Below, one piece after another: positions 9,301 through 14,300 of a stretch of DNA of 64,000 nt. The position numbers and the translations under genes are program-made. The notes under the pieces were generated by a model. That model saw nothing but the letters and a program-made list of their open reading frames with translations, made no database searches and was not told the DNA's origin. Position 1 is the stretch's first letter. Each line of letters starts with the position of its first letter. The DNA is taken from the NCBI RefSeq assembly GCF_017876625.1, contig NZ_JAGIOH010000001.1:5973501-6037500 (forward strand), in the 5' to 3' direction. Source of the DNA: Streptomyces syringium (GTDB lineage Bacteria; Actinomycetota; Actinomycetes; Streptomycetales; Streptomycetaceae).

Positions 9301-10282
9301 GAAGAAGAAGGCCGGCCGCTGGGGCTGGCTGCGCGAGGGCGGGCACTTCCTGCTCGACGTCGCCGGAGCCGTGCCCGGCCTGGGCACGGTGACCAACGGC
9401 ATCAACTGCGCCTGGTACGCGGCCGAGGGCGACTACGTCAACGCCGGCATGTCCTGCCTCGCGGCCATCCCCATCGCCGGATCCGCGGCGTCCGCGGCCA
9501 AGCTCGCCAAGTACGGCGAGAAGGGCCTCAGCTTCATCAGGGGCGGCCAGAAGGCCTGCAAGGTGCCCAACAGCTTCACCCCGGACACCCCGGTGGTGAT
9601 GGCGGGCGGCACCACCAAGCCGATCAAGAACGTCGTCATCGGTGACAAGGTGCTGGCCACCGACCCCGACACGGGCCGGACCGTGGCGAAGCCGGTGTAC
9701 AACACCATCGTCGGCACGGGACAGAAGCAGCTGGTCGAGCTCACCGTCGACACCGACGGTGACAAGGGCAACGCCACCGGCACCCTCACGGCGACCAAGG
9801 GCCACCCCTTCTGGGCCCAGGACAAGCGCCGCTGGGTCGACGCCGGTGACCTCCAGCCGGGTGCGCTGCTGCGCACACCGGCCGGCACGTCGGTGAAGGT
9901 CACGGCGACCCGGGCCTGGACCGCCGAGCAGAAGGTCTTCAACCTCTCCGTCAGCGACCTCCACACCTACTACGCGGTGGCCGGCAACGCCCCGGTCCTC
10001 GTGCACAACTGCAACGTCCCGCTGACGAACATCCACCCGCCGGAGTCCCTCTCCCCGGCATCGCTGAAGTTCTGGGGCGAGCAGTCCACGGACGACATCG
10101 TCCACTCCCTGCGGCCGGGAGCCCACGAGGCCCTGCGCGTGACCCCGGAAGGCGCTGTGCACAACGGCAACACCCGGCTGACCGTCCTGAAGGAGCGCGG
10201 CTACGATGTCGACTCGCTTCCCCGCGAACGGTACGAGAAGACGGGGATGACGGACGAGGAGATGTGGGCGATGGAGCAGTGA
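6326..10282 (+). CDS. ALF-repeat polymorphic toxin with PT-HINT and C-terminal toxin domain
   Basis: 1318 aa from ATG 6326; GTG 6362 is an alternative start. Layout: a secretion signal ending near TSTAFAA; a first block of four ~43-aa ALF repeats (EAALMGTDEDVKRFL, KKALAGSREDLSNFL, KAALGGTSGDIREFL, KVALNGSAEDIREFL); a long Ala-rich coiled coil; a second block of four ALF repeats; a second Ala/Lys-rich coiled coil; a hydrophobic pretoxin segment (LLDVAGAVPGLGTVTNGI); a HINT domain (SFTPDTPVVMAGGTTKPI ... GHPFW ... LHTYYAVAGNAPVLVHNC); and an ~85-aa C-terminal domain ending in MWAMEQ. HINT autoproteolysis next to HNC would release the toxin. The usual HINT first Cys is not obvious. The toxin tip has NGNTRLTVLKERGYDVDSLP, loosely ParB-like; its activity is unknown. 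Its stop overlaps the probable immunity gene. Confidence 0.85.
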   Translation: MSFGHQLTRTVNVVRRKPYRARPGAKQGLCTRAVCLSVLPMALVASLLGTSTAFAADEPDQPTDRGRVLELWKSGGPGVTAAAEAALMGTDEDVKRFLGSEKEIAALHDDRIYTMQLFTVGGRGVREAAKKALAGSREDLSNFLKDGWREPLEQDQRVRTTQIGSAGGSGVQDAAKAALGGTSGDIREFLGESQYTAREQDDRVQLMQIMSASGPATKEAAKVALNGSAEDIREFLDTGQHVSRARDQERATVAQLAEQATQAGRTAKRETEAAKEASERAVAASKLAKEAAQKAAGETEAAKKDSKRAANAAGRAADAAAGAAEAAQEAISAARAANSSARIAASAASQAASAAAGAAEAASRARGAASAAATDAGQAAAARKAAEDARNAAKGARLAAQAAVQAGTAATAAGEAASAAASAGANAEAAAGAAAQAGGFADEAGAQSARAKSAAASARRHAREATRAAGAAKSLADEAASAAYQARDAANSAADHADAAAAAADEAAKHAGDAVKAAKESTTHAEAAKKAADASTAAVEKAGKVHELATRIEAENLKARTAGAIEQAKDLKASDEERKAKSAEAAKEAKELDDEAARLAAEAAEPGTDLGDVAAKGRKVALLAMKVRGPWSRAAAATALGGTDDVVRDYVRTDWNAAAQQDERARVEVLAEQADSEAVRNAAEETLKGDAAKITEFLRTGQHKAAADDYRVRVVQIANGTDRGIQEAAKAALKDGSPDKLREFLNTGQFAAREADERVRAVQLATTGGAELKAAAQVALAGPVEVLHGFIRAGQYKAARKDQLTATHVAEVKRIIAEASGVAATAQANAAEAARVAAVARKAAEEAKGYAKQAQDSANQAKGYAEAARTSAKQAESSAADAAKSARTARDAAAAARRDARNADDSASRAGASAMWARSSADQAYAASSQARASAVAAGKDSAAAGKAAKEAFAVAVAKQRAEDEAKRRDEEARKKRIELQKKEQARREAEEKKKAGRWGWLREGGHFLLDVAGAVPGLGTVTNGINCAWYAAEGDYVNAGMSCLAAIPIAGSAASAAKLAKYGEKGLSFIRGGQKACKVPNSFTPDTPVVMAGGTTKPIKNVVIGDKVLATDPDTGRTVAKPVYNTIVGTGQKQLVELTVDTDGDKGNATGTLTATKGHPFWAQDKRRWVDAGDLQPGALLRTPAGTSVKVTATRAWTAEQKVFNLSVSDLHTYYAVAGNAPVLVHNCNVPLTNIHPPESLSPASLKFWGEQSTDDIVHSLRPGAHEALRVTPEGAVHNGNTRLTVLKERGYDVDSLPRERYEKTGMTDEEMWAMEQ

Positions 10283-10653
10283 ACGTACGGGCGGAAGTCC
10301 ACTCGATCCTGGCGTCCGGAGCCCGGGAGACCTTCCTGCTGGCCCTCGGCCATCGGCTCGGCACCTCGGCCCGCCTGGTCTTCGTCGAGGACGGCGAGGA
10401 GGGCGGAGACCGTCTTCGGGCCGCCCGCGCCTGCAACGAGATGATGATCGTCGTCTGGTCGCAGCTCTGGGCCACCCGGGAGCCGGAGACTGCGTCGGGC
10501 TACCCGGACGCGGAGTTCCTCCCGGTCCTGCTGGAGAAGGCGGACGCCGGCGACGCGCGTCCGTATCTGCGGGACGCCCTCGAAAGCACCCTCTTCCACC
10601 TCCGCGCCTCGGCCGCCCCGGCCCGGCCGGACGAGGAAGACCCCGAGGCATAG
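10279..10653 (+). CDS. Putative immunity protein for the adjacent polymorphic toxin
   Basis: 124 aa from GTG 10279, whose start overlaps the toxin stop (GTGA) with GGAG 3-4 nt upstream. I do not recognise the family. It is small, acidic, mostly helical, and has no signal peptide or membrane segment (ETFLLALGHRLGTSARLVFVEDG; MMIVVWSQLWATREPE). Position directly after a HINT-toxin, tight coupling and size are the classic signature of an immunity gene that neutralises the toxin in the producer cytoplasm. That role is inference from context only. Confidence 0.65.
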   Translation: MNVRAEVHSILASGARETFLLALGHRLGTSARLVFVEDGEEGGDRLRAARACNEMMIVVWSQLWATREPETASGYPDAEFLPVLLEKADAGDARPYLRDALESTLFHLRASAAPARPDEEDPEA

Positions 10654-10667
10654 CCGCGGGTGTGCCG

Positions 10668-10698
10668 AAGCCCCACCGGGATCACCCGGTGGGGCTTT
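10668..10698. terminator. Terminator hairpin
   Basis: AAGCCCCACCGGG / CCCGGTGGGGCTT, a perfect 13-bp stem with a 4-nt loop followed by TTCG, between the convergent immunity and UdgX genes. Confidence 0.85.
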
Positions 10699-10709
10699 CG
10701 CGTGCGGTC

Positions 10710-11363
10710 TCAGCGCAGGAGCCGGGCGGCCACCTTCAGATCCGACACCAGGCCCGCGTACGCGTCCTTCCGGGCCTGGTCGCCCGCACGCAGCACGGCC
10801 GAGGGGTGGATGGTCGCCACGAGCGTCCCCTCGTCCCCGTTCCCGTCCGGGGAAGGCAGCGTCAAGGGCACGCCGCGCTGTTGGCTGACGCGGAACGAGG
10901 AACCGAGCAGCGACTTCCCCGCCGTGGCACCGAGCGCGACGACCACCTCGGGGGAGACCAGGTGCAGTTCGGAGGTCAGCCAGGGCTTGCACGCGCTGAT
11001 CTCCCGCAGGTTCGGGGCCTTGTGGATACGGCGCTTTCCCCCCGCCGGCCGCTCGAACTTGAAGTGCTTGACCGCGTTGGTCACATACGTCTGCGCCGGG
11101 TCGATGCCCGCCTCGGCGATGGCCCGGGTCAGCACACCTCCCGCGGGCCCGACGAAGGGCTCTCCCTGCCGGTCCTCCTGGTCGCCGGGCTGTTCGCCCA
11201 CGAGCATCAGCCGCGCCGTCGTGGTGCCGGAGCCGAAGACCGTCTGCGTGGCCTCCCGGAACAGCGGGCAGCCCGCGCAGCCCGCCGCGGCCTCCCGCAG
11301 CGCGGCGAGATCCGCGGCCTCGGGCACGAAGGGCCCGGCGTCGTAGTCATCGGGGTCCGGCAT
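10710..11363 (-). CDS. udgX: UdgX-type uracil-DNA glycosylase
   Basis: 217 aa from ATG 11363. Family-4-like UDG motifs are visible: CAGCPL (Fe-S ligands) near the N-terminus, the catalytic GEQPGDQEDRQGEPFVGPAG loop, TNAVKHFKFERP, and HPSAVLR near the C-terminus. The insert GGKRRIHKAPN contains the KRRIH box that defines UdgX, whose His becomes covalently bonded to the excised uracil site. A further cysteine in EISACKPW is a likely cluster ligand. It acts in DNA uracil repair or sequestration; monocistronic with terminators on both sides. Confidence 0.9.
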   Translation of the reverse strand: MPDPDDYDAGPFVPEAADLAALREAAAGCAGCPLFREATQTVFGSGTTTARLMLVGEQPGDQEDRQGEPFVGPAGGVLTRAIAEAGIDPAQTYVTNAVKHFKFERPAGGKRRIHKAPNLREISACKPWLTSELHLVSPEVVVALGATAGKSLLGSSFRVSQQRGVPLTLPSPDGNGDEGTLVATIHPSAVLRAGDQARKDAYAGLVSDLKVAARLLR

Positions 11364-11501
11364 CAGGTCATCGAGGCCCTTCTCGCACAGGCGCGAGGCG
11401 GTCACCCCGCGGCGGGCGGCGCACCGCACCACAGTGTGAGGAGTGACCGGTCACCGACCGGGGAAACGCCGCGCGCCCCGAATCCCCCGTACGGACGCAC
11501 A

Positions 11502-11542
11502 CGCCCCGCTCCCGCACACGGTCTCTGTGCGGGAGCGGGGCG
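11502..11542. terminator. Terminator hairpin
   Basis: CGCCCCGCTCCCGCACA and its exact complement form a 17-bp stem with a 7-nt loop, about 20 bp past the stop of the leftward secreted-protein gene. Confidence 0.8.
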
Positions 11543-11559
11543 TTCGCGGGTGCTGGTGG

Positions 11560-12240
11560 TCAGGAGCAGCTGCGCACCCAGTTCCAGCCGATGAAGCTGT
11601 GCTTGAGCTGCACGTCGAAGGTGCAGGCGGACGTGCCGTCCGCGCGCAGCTCGACCGACGTGTCGTGGGAGTTGGCGTACCAGGTGCCCGTCACGTCGAA
11701 GATGCCCTTGTAGGTGAAGTCGGCGTGCGCCTTCGTGGTGGAGGTCGCGCAGTCCTTCAGGCAGTCCTCGCTCTGGCCGGGGGTCTTCAGCGACCAGCCG
11801 GCGTCCCACGGCTCCCGGTTCCAGCCGTGCGTGACCGTCGTCTTCGCGTCCGTGATGCGGCCGCCCGCGGTGTTCCACTCCGAGGTGGTGTACAGACCGG
11901 TCATCCGGATCTTGCAGCAGTCGAACATCTCGGAGGCGGACTTCACCTGGTGGGGCTGTCCGTCCGCGGCGGCCGGGCTCTGCTGCCGGGCGGCCGGGGC
12001 CGGGGTGTACTGGACCTTGCCGAGCTGCGGCTTGCAGTCGGGGCCGATGGTCACCACCTGGCTGACCGTCTGGCCGGCCGGCGGGGCCGGCAGCTCGCCG
12101 GAGAGCTGAAGGCTTCCGCAGTCCTTCGAGGTGTCCCGGGCCGGTGTGTCGGCCGCGGCGGCGGAGGTGGCGGTGAGCGGCATCAGACCGGCCGCGAGCG
12201 CGGCGGCGACGGTGGTGAGGACGGACAGCTTCTTGCGCAT
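11560..12240 (-). CDS. Secreted cysteine-containing protein of unknown function
   Basis: 226 aa from ATG 12240 with GAAGGG 7 nt upstream. A clear Sec signal peptide (MRKKLSVLTTVAAALAAGLM ... ATSAAAAD) is followed by a mature region with eight cysteines, two of them adjacent (FDCCKIRMTG), and Trp/Thr-rich beta segments (TGLYTTSEWNTAGG, FDVTGTWYANSHDTSVEL, FIGWNWVRSCS). The even cysteine number suggests disulfides in an extracellular beta-rich fold. I do not recognise the family. It has its own terminator, so it is probably a single-gene unit outside the biosynthetic cluster. Confidence 0.75.
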   Translation of the reverse strand: MRKKLSVLTTVAAALAAGLMPLTATSAAAADTPARDTSKDCGSLQLSGELPAPPAGQTVSQVVTIGPDCKPQLGKVQYTPAPAARQQSPAAADGQPHQVKSASEMFDCCKIRMTGLYTTSEWNTAGGRITDAKTTVTHGWNREPWDAGWSLKTPGQSEDCLKDCATSTTKAHADFTYKGIFDVTGTWYANSHDTSVELRADGTSACTFDVQLKHSFIGWNWVRSCS

Positions 12241-12420
12241 GTTGCATACCCTTCGTGAATTCCCGGTGGAGCGTAACCAGGGGAGAGCGGGGTGAGTTGT
12301 GGATCTTCGATGGTTGGCAGGAAGGTGACACCCCGGGCTTCGGTGCCGGTACTGCCGTCGGCTCGTCCGGGGGCGGGTCCGGCCTCGCACGGCGAGTGCC
12401 GGGCCCCGGCCGGGTGCCGT

Positions 12421-12470
12421 GCAGCTTCCTGCACCGCCCATTGCCCCGCGCTCCCGCCGTCCGTTGGTAT
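12421..12470 (+). promoter_or_regulatory. Cluster-type promoter: dyad motif + N9 + -35/-10
   Basis: GCAGCTTCCTG (12421-12431), 9 bp, TTGCCC (12441-12446), 18-bp spacer, TGGTAT (12465-12470). Same architecture as the other cluster promoters, with one base changed in the dyad. It reads toward the LysR-like gene at 12556. The rest of the 12241-12555 gap shows nothing else clear. Confidence 0.6.
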
Positions 12471-12555
12471 GGGCTGCAGATCTCGACAGTCCGGCTCACG
12501 GGAACCGGAATTCAGCGCGGCCGGTCGCGGCCCACTGGAGAAGTAGGGGGCAAAC

Positions 12556-12810
12556 ATGCTCGAGCGGGAGCTCCGCGCTTTCATCTCCACCGCGGAGATC
12601 GGGCGGATGGACAGGGCGGCGAAGATGCTGGGGTACTCCCAGCCCGCCGTCAGCTATCAGATCAGGTGCCTGGAGCAGACACTGGGCGCCAAGCTGTTCG
12701 TCCGGGGCTCGGCCGGAGCCCGGCTGACGCCCGAGGGCCGCATGATCCTGCCGTCGGCGCGGGCCGTGCTCACGCTCATCGACAGCATGAAGGACGTGTG
12801 CGAGGTCTGA
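12556..12810 (+). CDS. HTH-only LysR-like regulator
   Basis: 84 aa: only the winged-helix DNA-binding domain of a LysR regulator (ELRAFISTAEIGRMDRAAKM, YSQPAVSYQIRCLEQTLGAK, LFVRGSAGARLTPEGRMIL) and the start of the linker helix. The usual ~200-aa effector domain is absent, and the gene ends at a proper TGA followed by a 19-bp terminator, so it looks like a genuine short gene rather than a recent truncation. It may act as a ligand-independent DNA binder or a dominant partner of a full-length LysR. It sits behind a cluster-type promoter, which ties it to the biosynthetic regulon. Confidence 0.8.
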   Translation: MLERELRAFISTAEIGRMDRAAKMLGYSQPAVSYQIRCLEQTLGAKLFVRGSAGARLTPEGRMILPSARAVLTLIDSMKDVCEV

Positions 12811-12831
12811 GGAACGAATGCCGTATCCCCC

Positions 12832-12872
12832 GAAGAGGGCCGCAGCCGATGACATCGGCTGCGGCCCTCTTC
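12832..12872. terminator. Bidirectional terminator hairpin
   Basis: A perfect 19-bp stem with a 3-nt loop, starting GAAGAGGGCC and ending GGCCCTCTTC, between the convergent LysR-like and SnoaL-like genes. Confidence 0.9.
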
Positions 12873-12873
12873 G

Positions 12874-13332
12874 TCAGGCGGCGACGGATCCCACCAGGGC
12901 GTCCGCAGGCTCGTCCGCCATGGGGCCCTCGGCCCGGATCAGCCGGTGGAACAGGACGGTGTCGAAGACGTCCTCCATGCGGACGGCCCGGCCGTCGCGC
13001 ATGGTCCAGGAGTGGATGAAGTCGAGCGTCTCGGTGTGACCGGTGACGGAGGTGACCTGCCGGACGCCGAACACCACCACCCGGTCGCCGGACTCGATGA
13101 ACTCCTGGGGCTCCAGTCTCATGCCGCCCAGCACCAGGGGCACCCGCGCCAGGAACTGTTTGACTCCGGCGTGGCCCGACTTGGTGCCGCCCAGGCCGAA
13201 CTCGGCCATCCCCAGCGGATGCACCCACTCGATCCCGGGGTCCAGGACCTCCAGCAGTCCCCCCAGGTCGCGCGCCCGGAAGGCACGGTAGGCGGCGTGG
13301 ATCGCTTCGAGGTTCTCGGTGTGACGAGGCAT
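12874..13332 (-). CDS. SnoaL-like polyketide cyclase/NTF2-fold protein
   Basis: 152 aa from ATG 13332. NTF2/SnoaL features: N-terminal helix pair (IHAAYRAFRARDLGGLLEVLDPGIEW), GHAGVKQFLARVPLVLGG, and a beta-sheet ending in DFIHSWTMRDGRAVRMEDVFDT. The fold serves cyclases, hydroxylases and isomerases as well as proteins of unknown role. It is last in the leftward operon with the A-T-TE synthetase and an extended SDR, so it probably acts on that pathway's product. Confidence 0.8.
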   Translation of the reverse strand: MPRHTENLEAIHAAYRAFRARDLGGLLEVLDPGIEWVHPLGMAEFGLGGTKSGHAGVKQFLARVPLVLGGMRLEPQEFIESGDRVVVFGVRQVTSVTGHTETLDFIHSWTMRDGRAVRMEDVFDTVLFHRLIRAEGPMADEPADALVGSVAA

Positions 13333-13367
13333 GTCAGGGTCCTTCCTCAGCGGTGGTGCGACGGTGG

Positions 13368-14300
13368 TCAGCGTTTGATGTGATCGGGGTACAGCGCTTC
13401 GAGGGTGCGGTGGATACCGTCCCGCCAGGTCACCTCGCACGGCCCGGTCAGGGCGCGGCGCAGGGTGGGGTCGAACCGGTAGGTCTCCCGCGTGACATCA
13501 CTCGGCACGAGACGCGCCGGCACTCCGGTGAGCTCCTCGATGTGACGCACGCAGTCGGTGATCCCGACGGACTCGTCGCCGCCCCAGTTGACCAGGGTGG
13601 AGGGCACCGAGGCCGCGTCCCACAGCCGTGGGACCTGGGCGACCAGGTCGTCGGTGTACAGCAACGAGCACCAGTTCTGGCCCGAGCGGGGCACCGCGAT
13701 CGGCTCGCCGGCCAGCATCCGCTGGAAGTACAGCATCGGCACCCCGCCGTACCCGCCGGGGCCGTACGCGATGTTGAGCCGGGCGATGGTGGTGGGCAGC
13801 CCGAGCACCCGGGCGAAGGCCCGTACCGCGCCCTCGGTCGCGATCTTGCCGACCGGGTACGCGGGCAGCCAGTCGGCCACCCCGTCGACCGGGTCGGACT
13901 CGGTGTACGCGTGGTCCAGGGTCTGCCGGGCGTAGAGGGCGCCCGTGGAGACGTAGAGGAACGCCTCCGCGGTGCGGCAGTGCGTCATCAGCCGGCCGGC
14001 CGCGACCGCGTTGACCTCGACGGCCGCGTTGAAGTCACCGTCCTCGCCGCGGCGCACGGCGGAATGGATGACGTGCGTGAAGTCCTCGGGCAGGCCCTTC
14101 AGCGCGTACTCACTGGTGTCGTCCATGTCCCAGCGCCAGGTGGTGATGCCCCGCTCGCGCAGCTCCCGCTCCACGCCCGGGGTGCCGAACCGGCCGAGGC
14201 ACCACACGTCGTTCCCGGCGGCGAGTGCCTCAGCGACCGGCCGGGCGACCTGCCCGGTGCCCCCGGTGACCAGGATCTTCTTGCCCGTCATGCCCGTCAT
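13368..14300 (-). CDS. Extended SDR / NAD-dependent epimerase-dehydratase family
   Basis: 310 aa; ATG 14300 overlaps the stop of the A-T-TE gene (ATGA), so the two are translationally coupled; ATG 14291 is an alternative. N-terminal ILVTGGTGQVARPVAEAL is the Rossmann glycine motif, STGALYA and YPVGK supply the catalytic Ser and YxxxK, and RLNIAYGPGGYGG is the family's substrate-side loop. It would reduce, oxidise or epimerise a carbonyl or hydroxyl group. Given the coupling, the likely substrate is the product released by the A-T-TE enzyme; the exact reaction cannot be read from sequence. Confidence 0.85.
   Translation of the reverse strand: MTGMTGKKILVTGGTGQVARPVAEALAAGNDVWCLGRFGTPGVERELRERGITTWRWDMDDTSEYALKGLPEDFTHVIHSAVRRGEDGDFNAAVEVNAVAAGRLMTHCRTAEAFLYVSTGALYARQTLDHAYTESDPVDGVADWLPAYPVGKIATEGAVRAFARVLGLPTTIARLNIAYGPGGYGGVPMLYFQRMLAGEPIAVPRSGQNWCSLLYTDDLVAQVPRLWDAASVPSTLVNWGGDESVGITDCVRHIEELTGVPARLVPSDVTRETYRFDPTLRRALTGPCEVTWRDGIHRTLEALYPDHIKR

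Noticed and set aside
6266..10651. 1461-aa open frame on the minus strand opposite the ALF-repeat gene
   Set aside because: It is the antisense shadow of an Ala/GC-rich gene; the translation is Arg/Gly-rich with no domain, while the plus strand has signal peptide, ALF repeats and HINT.
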